The notes under the pieces: model-generated
What the model was told of the DNA's origin: nothing
What the model saw: the letters and a program-made list of their open reading frames with translations, nothing else
Databases searched by the model: none
Part shown: piece after piece, positions 32,526-40,932 of the stretch
How the letters are laid out: every line of letters starts with the position of its first letter
Numbering within the stretch: the stretch's first letter is position 1
Assembly (NCBI RefSeq): GCF_902706035.1
Contig: NZ_CACSJA010000025.1
Location: 1-64,000 of the forward strand
DNA length: 64,000 nucleotides
Source: Pantoea sp. 18069
GTDB taxonomy: Bacteria > Pseudomonadota > Gammaproteobacteria > Burkholderiales > Burkholderiaceae_C
Direction of reading: 5' to 3'
Translations under genes and position numbers: made by a program

Positions 32526-33296
32526 TCAGTTGCGGATGCCGCCAAACGCTGCCACATAGCCCGTGCCGCTGGCCGTGCCAGCCACGGCGCTGGTGGTGCC
32601 GGCGCCATAGAACTCACCCTTCGCCGTGCCGGTAACGCCGCCGTACGTCGAGGAGCCCGTGAAGGTACCGGTGCTGGCATTGACATTGGTATTGATGCCA
32701 AGCGCGGTGGTGGTCGTGCTCGTCAACGGCGACCAGACACCAGCCGAGGTCTCCGACTTCAAGGTCCCGGCCGTGTCATAACGCAGATTGCCGGTCAGGA
32801 CATGCGTGGGGCTGAAGCCTGGCGCTGCCAGATAAGCCACGGTGGCGTAGTTGGTGTTCGAGGTCGGAACCGCGTAGTTGGTGCGGTCGCCGACATAGAA
32901 CGCGGCCTGGGCGTTGGTTGCAGGCTCGGTGGCCAGACCGAAATAGACTTCGCGGGCGACGCCGGCAGAAGCGACCGAAGGAATGCGGAACCAGTTGAAG
33001 TTGGTCGAGACCGTGCCGCCCTCATCGACATGCTGGTAGCCGTCGAGCTTGTACTTGCTGAACGTCACGCCCGAAACGGCCTGGCTGCCATTGCCGGTGT
33101 AGGCAGCAATGCCGCCCAGGTCAATGATATTGCCCGCAGTGTCGACCCCGACGCCGGGCTTGCCGGCGCTGTGCGGGCCGCCGACCACGGTCGAAGCGCC
33201 GACATAGACAATGCCGGTATTGGTCGAAGCGCCCGTGACCTGGGCCTGTGCGGCAAAAACGGAAAACAGAGCGGCAGCAATCAAAGTCTTTTTCAT
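32526..33296 (-). CDS. hemophilin-like Slam-dependent secreted heme-binding protein
   Basis: 256 residues. The Sec signal MKKTLIAAALFSVFAAQAQV has no lipobox Cys, so it is soluble after export, as hemophilin is. The first part (about 20-180) is a beta-rich effector region with several His. The C-terminal ~60 residues form the TbpB-like handle barrel recognised by Slam: 'GTAKGEFYGAGTTSAVAG' and the closing 'YVAAFGGIRN', matching the G-x-FYG ... AFGG-x-R pattern. Hemophilins of Haemophilus and Acinetobacter bind free heme and pass it to a TonB receptor. The neighbours (Slam exporter, heme oxygenase, STN-type heme receptor) fit. A Fur-like box lies about 145 bp upstream. Confidence 0.82.
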   Translation of the reverse strand: MKKTLIAAALFSVFAAQAQVTGASTNTGIVYVGASTVVGGPHSAGKPGVGVDTAGNIIDLGGIAAYTGNGSQAVSGVTFSKYKLDGYQHVDEGGTVSTNFNWFRIPSVASAGVAREVYFGLATEPATNAQAAFYVGDRTNYAVPTSNTNYATVAYLAAPGFSPTHVLTGNLRYDTAGTLKSETSAGVWSPLTSTTTTALGINTNVNASTGTFTGSSTYGGVTGTAKGEFYGAGTTSAVAGTASGTGYVAAFGGIRN

Positions 33297-33674
33297 TACA
33301 AATTACTCTTCAGGAATATGTGTGCATATGCACACGGGTGGTTGAAACACATTAACCCCGACTGAACAACCAGCGTTAATGCCATTGAATGTTTGCCTTG
33401 AATTTCATTTGATGCAAGAAAAAAATACAACCACGACACCGAGAATGATATTCAATAAACTACAGGCGCGCCTGCCCCTTCCTCACTCACCAGGAAATTC
33501 AAACCAGGCACGGATTTATATTCAACGGAATTAAATAATATTTTCGATATTAGATATTCATTGAGCAATTAACAGAGAACAGGATAATCTGCCGCCACAT
33601 ATAAGAATTGCTTGCGGCCGGCCCGGTCTGCGCCGCCGGCTTCGCAGGAAGCCGCGGCGCAGACCGGGTGCCGG
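33297..33674. other. AT-rich promoter region of hemophilin-like gene
   Basis: 378 bases, conspicuously AT-rich compared with the genes around it. It contains the Fur-like site at 33441-33459 and runs of A and T. It separates the PKD lipoprotein from the hemophilin-like gene, so the latter very probably has its own promoter. No gene recognised. Confidence 0.65.
33441..33459 (-). promoter_or_regulatory. Fur box upstream of hemophilin-like gene
   Basis: GAGAATGATATTCAATAAA matches the 19-bp Fur consensus at 14 of 19 positions, read on the + strand; the site is near palindromic. It lies in the AT-rich leader of the hemophilin-slam-heme oxygenase transcript, so iron repression of that unit is likely. 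Confidence 0.65.
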
Positions 33675-36122
33675 TTACCGGGGGCCGATGAAGAAGGTAT
33701 AGCCCTCCCTCTCGGCCACGCGGAAGGACCAGGTAAAGCCATAGGATGCAAGCAATGCGGTCTGGCTCGCGGCCTCCTTGTCGAACGCGGCCTTGGCTTC
33801 GCTGCTGTTGAAGCTCTCCGACGCAAGGAGCTGATAGCGCGCAGCCAAAGCGGCTTCATCGGCAATGCGGGGCCGTTCGATGGAGAACGTCACCGACTGG
33901 CCCTTGCGAATGACCTGGCCATTGACCAGCCCCTTGAAGCTTGGCGCATAGCCGTTGATCGCGGCGCTGGTCTGCAGGCCGGTGATGGTGTAGTCGCGGT
34001 CGAACGCCGTCAGTCGGTACCACTCCGTGAGATTGCCCGTCAGGTGGGTACCGGTCACGTTGACCGAGTCATGGCGCGACAGGGGAAAGTAGCTCTGCTC
34101 GTAGACCGAATCGTCGGGCGCCGAGTCCTGACCGAAACTGGTTTCAATCAGCAGCGACGGAAAGTTTGCCCGTTCCACATAGGTGATGCTCGCACGCCGG
34201 GGTTCGGAGCTGGCCACGCCGTCGCTCACAAGTACCTCGATTTCATAGTCGCCAGCCTGCGTGAGGACACCCAGGCTGCCAAGCGATCCCGCGTCACGGG
34301 TCAGCAGTCTGTCGGACAGGCTGGCAAACGCGCCGCTGCCTGCGGGCTGTTTGGTCGCCGAGACAAGGAAGTACAGCGGCGTATCCTGGTCCGGATCAAA
34401 CGCCTGCAGCGTGGGCTCCAAAAAGTTCAGCGGTCGAAGAATGCGCGGCTGGTCGGCCGCAGGCTCGACCGGGAAATTGCCGTACAGCGACAGCTTGGCA
34501 ATCACCGGCGGATTGTTTTCGGCCTTGGCAAAGACCGTGCCATGCGCCACGGCCGACGTTGTCGCGCTGTACAGGCCGCCCGCGTCGCGCAGCTTCAGCC
34601 GCACGGTATAGATGCCGGGCTGGTCGGCGACCACCGAGGGCTTGGCGCTGGCGGTGCCGGCGTTCTGCAGGGCGGCGGCGCTGCCGTCCGGCCGGTCGAT
34701 CAGTTCCCAGAGGTAGTCAAAGCGGTCGCCGTTGGCGTCGGTGCTGGTGCTGCCGTCGAACTCCATGGTTTCGCCCTTGAGCACCTTGGCGGACGCGATC
34801 GACACCCGCGCGACCGGGGGCAGGTTGGCGCCGGTCTTGATGACGAACTTGCGGGTGTCCACGGCACTGTCGACCTGGCCGTCATTGACCACCAGTTCGG
34901 CCTGGTAGGTGCCCGCGGGCAGGCTGCGGCCCAGATTCAGCGAAGAACCGGTGGCCGTCTCCCGGGCACCGGGCGTGGCCGTGTTCCACCAGGTCCACTT
35001 GTGGGTCAGCGTGTCGCCATCGATGTCATGGGAGCGGGTACCGGGCGGAGTGGCCCAGGCGCCGATTTCGTATTCGAGGGCGTCGACACCCTCGTACAGC
35101 ACCGAACCGATGCGCGCCACGGGCGCGGTGTTCGCCGCGCCTTCGGGCTTGGTGACAATGATGGTCGAGCGCTGCGTGGTCGCGACGCTGCCGTCGTAGA
35201 TGGTCAGATCCACCACATAGCTGCCGCCGGCGTCGGGCACGAACGATGCGCGCGCGCTGCTGGCGTTGGTGATGGTGGCGCTGGACCCTTGTGGAATCGC
35301 CTGCGCGATTTCCCGGGCGAAATTCCAGCGGTAATGCAGCGGCGTGCCGTCGGGATCCTGGCTCGCGCTGGCGTCGAGCACGATGGTCTGGCCGCGCACC
35401 GCCGTGGCCGGCACGTTCAGCCCGATCACGGGCGCGCTGTTCGTGGTGCTGACGGTGACCACGGCCTCGACCGCGGCGCTGAGCTTGCTGCCGTGGCCTG
35501 CCACCAGGGTCGCGCGGTAGATGCCGACCTTGTCCGCGGTGAAACTGGCCTTGGCGCTGGCAGCGCTCCTGAGCGTGGTGGCCGTGCCCTCGGGCTGCTC
35601 GGTCAGTCGCCACTGGTAGGTGAGCGCGGCGGCGTCCGCGCCCGTGGGCGCGAGGCTGGCACTGCCGTCCAGCGTGACGGTCGCGCCCAGCAGCACGCCC
35701 TGGGTCTGGGGCGTGACCACGGCCAGGGGGTCCGGGTTGGTGGCAGCAATGGTGACGCGCGCGGCGGCGCTGCTGGCCACGGCGTCTTTCACCACCAGTG
35801 CGGCGGTGTAGCTGCCGGGCCGGTCCGGCACAAAGGAAGGCTTGGCCGTGGCCGCATTGGCCAACGTCGCGGCGCTGCCGTCCGGACGGGTGGCAAGCGC
35901 CCACTCGTAGCTGAGGCTGCCGCCGTTGGGTGTCGTGCTTTCGCTGCCGTCAAGCGTGATGGTGCTGCCGATGGGCACGCTGGCCTGGTCGGCGCGGGCC
36001 ACCGCCGTGGGCGGGGTCGCGGTGGACCCGCTGTCGCCATCGCCGCCGCCGCCACAGGCGGCGAGCAGCAAGGTGGCGGCGCTTGCCAGCCCTGCCAGCA
36101 GGTTGCGCAAAGAGTGTTTCAT
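33675..36122 (-). CDS. PKD-domain surface lipoprotein of unknown ligand
   Basis: 815 residues from ATG 36122. Lipoprotein signal with 'LLLAACGGGGDGDSG'. At least five PKD/Ig-like domains in the first ~500 residues repeat the pattern 'AVRGQTIVLDASASQDPDG' ... 'YRWNFA' ... 'GGSYVVDLTIYDGSV'. The last ~300 residues are different and not assigned ('FPSLLIETSFGQDSAPDDS', 'GLQTSAAINGYAPSFKGLV', ending 'YTFFIGPR'). The poly-Gly/Asp stretch after Cys may be a surface-export tether. It sits between the heme-type receptor (106 bp) and the hemophilin-like gene on the same strand, so it is probably an accessory heme/haemoprotein-binding or display lipoprotein. Function not established. Confidence 0.8.
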   Translation of the reverse strand: MKHSLRNLLAGLASAATLLLAACGGGGDGDSGSTATPPTAVARADQASVPIGSTITLDGSESTTPNGGSLSYEWALATRPDGSAATLANAATAKPSFVPDRPGSYTAALVVKDAVASSAAARVTIAATNPDPLAVVTPQTQGVLLGATVTLDGSASLAPTGADAAALTYQWRLTEQPEGTATTLRSAASAKASFTADKVGIYRATLVAGHGSKLSAAVEAVVTVSTTNSAPVIGLNVPATAVRGQTIVLDASASQDPDGTPLHYRWNFAREIAQAIPQGSSATITNASSARASFVPDAGGSYVVDLTIYDGSVATTQRSTIIVTKPEGAANTAPVARIGSVLYEGVDALEYEIGAWATPPGTRSHDIDGDTLTHKWTWWNTATPGARETATGSSLNLGRSLPAGTYQAELVVNDGQVDSAVDTRKFVIKTGANLPPVARVSIASAKVLKGETMEFDGSTSTDANGDRFDYLWELIDRPDGSAAALQNAGTASAKPSVVADQPGIYTVRLKLRDAGGLYSATTSAVAHGTVFAKAENNPPVIAKLSLYGNFPVEPAADQPRILRPLNFLEPTLQAFDPDQDTPLYFLVSATKQPAGSGAFASLSDRLLTRDAGSLGSLGVLTQAGDYEIEVLVSDGVASSEPRRASITYVERANFPSLLIETSFGQDSAPDDSVYEQSYFPLSRHDSVNVTGTHLTGNLTEWYRLTAFDRDYTITGLQTSAAINGYAPSFKGLVNGQVIRKGQSVTFSIERPRIADEAALAARYQLLASESFNSSEAKAAFDKEAASQTALLASYGFTWSFRVAEREGYTFFIGPR

Positions 36123-36227
36123 GATTCTGGATTCCTTCTTCAATGGATGGATGCCGGCACGCGGCATGCGAAGTGATGGATGAAATCGGTGGCGTGGTCG
36201 CGCGCCGGCAGCAGGTCGCGGCGACGC

Positions 36228-39026
36228 TCAGAACTGCACGGTCACGGCGAGTCGCGCCGTGCGGCCCGGCGCGGGAATGAGGCCCAGGCCCAGCGCGTCG
36301 AGGTAGTAGCGGTCGGTGAAGTTGTCGAGGTTGAAGTCGACGCTGACGCGGTCGTTGACGCGGTAGCTCGCGAAGAAGTCGAACACCTTGTAGGCATGCC
36401 AGGGCACGACTTGCAGGAAGCTGCGGTGGGTGTCGTCGTTGTATTCGGGCGTGCGGTTGCGCTGCCCCATGAACACGCTGCGCACGCCCAGTACCAGCTT
36501 GCGCTCGAGCAGGCGCGTGCCCAGCGTGAGGTTGCCGTGCCAGCGCGGCGGAACCATGTTGTTGAAATAGCTGCCCGCAATGCCGTAGTCATTGCAGTTG
36601 ATGACGCGGTAGCTGCCGGCGTGGCAGACCTCGATCTTGTTGTACCTGGTGACGCCGAATTCGGTGAACACCGGGCCGAGGTCGTAGGAGCCCGAGAGCT
36701 CCATGCCCTGGAACAGCGCGCCCTGGATATTGCGCATGACCAGGGCGTTGGCCAGCGCGTTCTCGCTGCCGCCGGTCTCCCACAGGTTGGCCGTGGTACG
36801 GGTCAGGTAGTCCTTGGTGTAGTTGCGGAAGTACGCGAACTTGAGCCTGAGCTTGTCGTTGCCGCGCAGCAGGCCGTCCTGGAGGAAATTGACGCCGACC
36901 TCCTTGTTCTGGGTGTGCTCGGGGCGCAGGACCACGTCGGGCTGGGCCTGGACGGAGAATCCGCTGGTGCTCTCGAACAGGCTGGGCATGCGCAAGGCCT
37001 CGGCGTAGCGGCCGTAGAACTGCAGGCCGCGGCTGCCGGGCTCCCAGCTCAGGCTGACCACGGGCGCCGTGCCGCTTTGCCGGTTGCTGTTGGGCAGCGG
37101 GTCGCAGGCGCTCGCGCTTATGTTGTGCGTGCACCAGGGACTGGTGTTGTCGGTCAGCACGATGTCACGCGTGTCGCGCGCGCTGAAGCGGCTGTGGCGC
37201 AGGCCGGCATCGAATACCACGCCGGGCACGGGCTTGTACTGCCAGGCCGCGAACAGGCTGGCTTCGTCGCGGCTGCCGCTGTGCCCCGAAAGCGCGTAAT
37301 AGGTCTCGGCCAGCGAGACCGAGCCGACCTTTTCCGTCTGCAGCGCCAGGCCATAGCGCCACTCGCTCGTTCCCCAGCCTTCGGCATGGCGCAGGGAGGA
37401 CATGTTCTCCAGGCTCAGCCCCCAGCGCCGGTAGATTTCGCGTTCGTTGTTGTAGAGGTCGGGAACGGTGTCGCTGGGGCTGTTGTTGGTCGCCCCGGTG
37501 CGGGTATGCCACAGGTTGGCGCGCAGATCGACCATCGGCCGGGCCTCGGGATTCCAGCGGTAGCGGCTGGTGTAGGTATCGACCGCGACGGCGCTGTTGC
37601 GCGGCTGGGAAACGGGTGCGAAGTTGCCGAAGCGGGTGATCTGCGACGGCATGATCTCGCTGTAGGCGCTGCTGTAGCGCAGGTAGCTCAGCTCCAGTTC
37701 CTGCTCATTGGGCAGCCAGGTGGTGGCCTTGAGCAGACCCGTCTTGCTCTGGAAGTTGGTGCCGGGAATGCGTTCGCCGGCCTGGAAGACCGAGGCCCCG
37801 TGGATGACGGGGGACACCTCGGTATAGAACGGCCGCCGGCGCTCGTCCGATGTGTCGACCCAGGCGCCGGGGCCGTGGGTGCCGGCGTAGTAATTGCCCT
37901 GGCGCCGCTGGGCATAGGCGGCCACGAGATCGAACTTTTCCCAGCGCCGGGCCGCGGCGATGCTGCCGGCCCAGCTCCTGGCATCCAGGGCGCCGGGGCG
38001 GTCAAGCCCGTCCGCATGGCCCCATTCGGTGGGCAGCGCCGGCGTGCAGATGCTGGCGGTGACGCAGTTGGTGCGGTAGACCGGCGCGGCGCCGAAGAAG
38101 TTGCCGGTGAAAAGGCCTGCGGGCGTGCCCGGCTCCATCGGCCTGCCGGTGTTGTTGCCCATGGCCTGGCCGCGCAGGCGCAGGCCCGTGGTCTGGCCGG
38201 GGCGCACGATGTCGTCGGCATTGAGCGTGCGCATATTGACCAGTCCCCCCGTGGCGCCCGTGCCCTGGGCGGACATGGTGGGCCCCTTCTCGACCTGGAT
38301 GCCGCCTATGAGGTCGGGGTCTATGTAGCTGCGCGAGGCCACGCCCGAGTAGCCGCGGTAGACGGTGGTCTCCTGGCGCGCGCCATCGACCAGCACGGGC
38401 ACGCGGCCCTGGCCCTGCATGCCGCGGATGTTGACGTCGAGGCCGCCGCTGTTGCGGTTCTCGCCGATGAGCACGCCGGTCGTGCCCTTGAAGATGTCAC
38501 CGACCGAGCTGCCGCGCGAACGCTCTATGTCCTCGCGCGAAAGATAGCTGGACGATCCGGCGCTGCGAAAGGCGCTGTCCTTGAGCTCTTCTTCGGGCTG
38601 CACGGCACGCACCTCGACCGTCGCCAGGTCGACCTCCTTGAGCGCCGTGCCGTCCGCAGGCGCAGCGCCGGCCGGAATGTGGTCGAGCACGAAGCCCCAG
38701 GCGGTTGCGCGCGCGACCAGGCCGGTGCCCGCGAGCAGGCGGTTGAGGCCGGCTTGCGATGAGTGGTTGCCGCGCAGGCCCGCCGACGTCTTGCCCTGGA
38801 CCTGCGCGGGCGGGAATGACAGCGCGAGCCCGGATTGGCGAGCAAAGCGATTGAGCACCTCGCCCAACGGGCCGGAAGCGACGTCGTAGCTGCGCACCTC
38901 GCCAGCCGCACTCCGGGCTGGCTGGGCGTGGGCGGAGGGCGGCAGGGCCAGCAGCAGCGCTGCCGCGGCGGTGGACAGAACACTGAGCAACAGGGTGCGG
39001 GGAGGCGCGGAGGGGAGTCTGGGCAT
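36228..39026 (-). CDS. TonB-dependent heme-type receptor with STN signalling domain
   Basis: 932 residues. Signal peptide ends 'PPSAHAQPA'. Residues ~45-115 are an STN domain ('VRSYDVASGPLGEVLNRFAR' ... 'NRLLAGTGLVARATAWGF'), which contacts a FecR-type anti-sigma factor in the periplasm. The plug follows ('YLSREDIERSRGSSVGDIFK', 'VNIRGMQGQGRVPVLVDGAR', 'IGGIQVEKGPTMS'), then a large barrel with 'YAEALRMPSLFESTSGFS', as in hemoglobin/heme receptors of the HasR/BhuR type, and the final 'ARLAVTVQF'. Its upstream neighbours encode FecR and an ECF sigma factor, as in Bordetella hurIR-bhuR. Heme as ligand is inferred from family and from the downstream hemophore and heme oxygenase genes. Confidence 0.88.
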   Translation of the reverse strand: MPRLPSAPPRTLLLSVLSTAAAALLLALPPSAHAQPARSAAGEVRSYDVASGPLGEVLNRFARQSGLALSFPPAQVQGKTSAGLRGNHSSQAGLNRLLAGTGLVARATAWGFVLDHIPAGAAPADGTALKEVDLATVEVRAVQPEEELKDSAFRSAGSSSYLSREDIERSRGSSVGDIFKGTTGVLIGENRNSGGLDVNIRGMQGQGRVPVLVDGARQETTVYRGYSGVASRSYIDPDLIGGIQVEKGPTMSAQGTGATGGLVNMRTLNADDIVRPGQTTGLRLRGQAMGNNTGRPMEPGTPAGLFTGNFFGAAPVYRTNCVTASICTPALPTEWGHADGLDRPGALDARSWAGSIAAARRWEKFDLVAAYAQRRQGNYYAGTHGPGAWVDTSDERRRPFYTEVSPVIHGASVFQAGERIPGTNFQSKTGLLKATTWLPNEQELELSYLRYSSAYSEIMPSQITRFGNFAPVSQPRNSAVAVDTYTSRYRWNPEARPMVDLRANLWHTRTGATNNSPSDTVPDLYNNEREIYRRWGLSLENMSSLRHAEGWGTSEWRYGLALQTEKVGSVSLAETYYALSGHSGSRDEASLFAAWQYKPVPGVVFDAGLRHSRFSARDTRDIVLTDNTSPWCTHNISASACDPLPNSNRQSGTAPVVSLSWEPGSRGLQFYGRYAEALRMPSLFESTSGFSVQAQPDVVLRPEHTQNKEVGVNFLQDGLLRGNDKLRLKFAYFRNYTKDYLTRTTANLWETGGSENALANALVMRNIQGALFQGMELSGSYDLGPVFTEFGVTRYNKIEVCHAGSYRVINCNDYGIAGSYFNNMVPPRWHGNLTLGTRLLERKLVLGVRSVFMGQRNRTPEYNDDTHRSFLQVVPWHAYKVFDFFASYRVNDRVSVDFNLDNFTDRYYLDALGLGLIPAPGRTARLAVTVQF

Positions 39027-39106
39027 GGGTGCGTTGTGTAGCTATACCCCTTCTGCCGGACCAGTCCGCAAAACCCGACAGGAAATTTTCGGGATTGCGT
39101 GCAGCC

Positions 39107-40132
39107 TCAGCGCCTGCGCCGCACCTGGGTCCAATAGCGTGTGCGCAGCGCGGCCTCTATCGGCAGGGCTTGCGACAGCAGGGCGAGCACACGCGTCGTG
39201 TTGGCCAGGGGATAGGTGCCGGAGATCCGCAGTTCGGCCACGTCGTCGTCCCAGCCGAGATGGCCGGGGCGGTAGCGCGCGACTTCGGTCAGGAAATCGG
39301 CCAGCCGCATGTCCTGGATGACCAGCAGCCCTTCGGTCCAGCCGTGGATGTCCATGCCGGCGGCGGTATCGGCCCGCAGGCCCGAACGGGTCATGAGCCA
39401 GCGCTGCCCGGCTTCGGCGACGACGGGACGCACACCTGCTCCCGGCAGACGCGGCTGCATGCGCACCGCGCCCTGTTCCACTCCGAGCCGGCTCGCTGGC
39501 GGTGCATGGTCGGGCAGCAGCCGCACCGAAAAGCGCGTGCCCAGCGCTTCGAGCCGGCCTTGTGCCGTTTCCACGCGAAGCGGACGATGGACAGGGCTGG
39601 GCGCGTCGGCGCCGCTGCGCACGAAGATCTCTCCGCGGTCAAGCAACAGGCGGCGCTGCGTCGCATCGAAGCGCACCCGTACGGCACTGTCGGTGTTGAG
39701 CGAGAGCAAGGTTCCATCTGCAAGAACGACGTCCCGCCGCTCGCCCGTGGCCGTGGCGTAGTCCGCGCCTATGCGCTGCCAGGCAAGCTCGCGCCGGGCC
39801 AGCCAGGCGGTCGGAGCAACGGCAAGTGCCAGGGCGGCCAGTCGCCCGAGGGCCCGGCGCCGCCCCCCGAGCGCGCCAGCACGCTGGAGCGCGTGCATGG
39901 CCGGACCCGATTCGCCGTCGGGCAGGCGCAGAAAACTCTGGCGCATCAGTGCGTAGGTGTGCTGCACCGACTGCCAGGCGTGTTCATGGTCCGGATTGGC
40001 GCTGCGCCAGTGATCGCAGGCGCGCTGCACCCGCGGGTTGACGGGCTGGGACTGCAGTCGCACCAGCCAGGCAATGGCCTGGCGCTCCAGCGCTTCGAGG
40101 TCCGAGGGCGGCGGCGTCGCCGCTGCCGTCAC
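39107..40132 (-). CDS. FecR-like anti-sigma regulator (HurR type)
   Basis: 341 residues from a GTG whose G-T-G overlaps the sigma-gene stop (GTGA), so it is coupled to it. Earlier in-frame starts lie inside the sigma gene and are rejected. Residues ~10-85 are the cytoplasmic FecR N-domain with 'QAIAWLVRLQSQPVNPRVQRA' and 'ANPDHEHAWQSVQ'. A membrane helix is near 100-120 ('RALGRLAALALAVAPTAWLA'). The periplasmic FecR domain has 'YATATGERRDVVLADGTLLSL' and 'VETAQGRLEALGTRF'. It transmits receptor occupancy across the inner membrane to the ECF sigma factor. Confidence 0.9.
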   Translation of the reverse strand: MTAAATPPPSDLEALERQAIAWLVRLQSQPVNPRVQRACDHWRSANPDHEHAWQSVQHTYALMRQSFLRLPDGESGPAMHALQRAGALGGRRRALGRLAALALAVAPTAWLARRELAWQRIGADYATATGERRDVVLADGTLLSLNTDSAVRVRFDATQRRLLLDRGEIFVRSGADAPSPVHRPLRVETAQGRLEALGTRFSVRLLPDHAPPASRLGVEQGAVRMQPRLPGAGVRPVVAEAGQRWLMTRSGLRADTAAGMDIHGWTEGLLVIQDMRLADFLTEVARYRPGHLGWDDDVAELRISGTYPLANTTRVLALLSQALPIEAALRTRYWTQVRRRR

Positions 40133-40671
40133 GATGCGCTGCGCGCGGTGTCGCCGCGCAGGATGCGGTGGCAGCGGTAGAGGGCGTCGGCCATCCAGCG
40201 CTCTACGGTGCGCACCGAGACGCCCATGCACTGCGCAATCTCGGCATGGGTCTGGCCTTCGATTTGCGCCAGCAGGAAAGCGGTGCGCACGCTGGGCTTG
40301 AGTGCTTCGAGCAGACGGGCGATCTGCTCCAGGGTTTCGAGAATGATTGCGCGCTCCTCCACCGAAGGCGCAACGGCCTCGGGGCGCGCGGCAAGCGCTT
40401 CGAGGTAGGCCTTCTCCAGCGTCTGGCGGCGCCAGTGGTCGATCATCAGGCCATTGGCAATGGCGCGCAGATAGGCCAGCGGTTCGCGCAGTTCGCCCGC
40501 GGGCGGCGATGCGCCCTGGGTGCGCATCAGCAGGCGCACGAAAGTGTCGTGTGCCAGGTCTGCCGCGTGGCTGGCATTGTTCAGCTTGCGGTGTATCCAG
40601 TCCCTGAGCCCGTCGTGATGACGCAGGTAGAGCCACTCGATGGTGTCGGCAGTCGGAGTCTGGACGGTCAT
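40129..40671 (-). CDS. ECF sigma factor, FecI/HurI type
   Basis: 180 residues from ATG 40671. Region 2 reads 'LRDWIHRKLNNASHAADLAHDTFVRLL', and 'ANGLMIDHWRR' is region 2.4-like; region 4 is 'LAQIEGQTHAEIAQCMGVSVRTVERW'. This is the FecI group of iron-starvation sigma factors. It is the first gene of the sigma-FecR-receptor unit, preceded by a Fur-like box. An upstream in-frame ATG at 40731 would put the Fur box inside the coding region, so the shorter start is preferred. Confidence 0.92.
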   Translation of the reverse strand: MTVQTPTADTIEWLYLRHHDGLRDWIHRKLNNASHAADLAHDTFVRLLMRTQGASPPAGELREPLAYLRAIANGLMIDHWRRQTLEKAYLEALAARPEAVAPSVEERAIILETLEQIARLLEALKPSVRTAFLLAQIEGQTHAEIAQCMGVSVRTVERWMADALYRCHRILRGDTARSAS

Positions 40672-40710
40672 GGCTCGCAGGTGAGGGAAGGAATGGCAAC
40701 CGATCCTAAT

Positions 40711-40729
40711 GCAAATGAGATTCAATATC
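40711..40729 (-). promoter_or_regulatory. Fur box upstream of ECF sigma gene
   Basis: GCAAATGAGATTCAATATC matches the Fur consensus at 14 of 19 positions, 40 bp before the sigma start. It would repress the sigma-FecR unit when iron is plentiful, the standard control for FecI-type systems. Confidence 0.68.
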
Positions 40730-40765
40730 AATTAATGACGCTACTCCGCGCATGCCTTCAAGACT

Positions 40766-40787
40766 GCTGCCGTCTCGAGACGGCAGC
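40766..40787. promoter_or_regulatory. 22-bp perfect palindrome between sigma and hyuA promoters
   Basis: GCTGCCGTCTC followed directly by its exact reverse complement, 146 bp before hyuA. With no loop and no T-run it suits a dimeric regulator operator better than a terminator. It might control the hydantoinase operon; the regulator is not obvious nearby. Confidence 0.5.
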
Positions 40788-40932
40788 CGCCCAGGGGGTG
40801 ATTTCCAAATATGAAAGCATGAAAAGCTTCGTTGGGTAAACCGGCACGCAAACCTAGCATGGTCAGGCTATCGCTCATCCGCCAGCTCCCTGGTGGAACG
40901 CAGCGACTCCATCACCTGCCGCCAGAGTACCC

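Noticed and set aside
33544..33564. second Fur-like site in the AT-rich leader
   Set aside because: Only the core half (GATATTCATT) fits; the left half does not match the consensus.
33612..38762. two open frames of over 850 codons on the + strand
   Set aside because: Both are antisense to the PKD lipoprotein and the TonB receptor. They are rich in Arg, Gly and Ala and show no domain.
39107..40699. long FecR frame including the first ~190 codons upstream of 40132
   Set aside because: The extra part runs through the sigma-factor gene in another frame and has no FecR similarity. The GTG at 40132 gives the correct N-domain.
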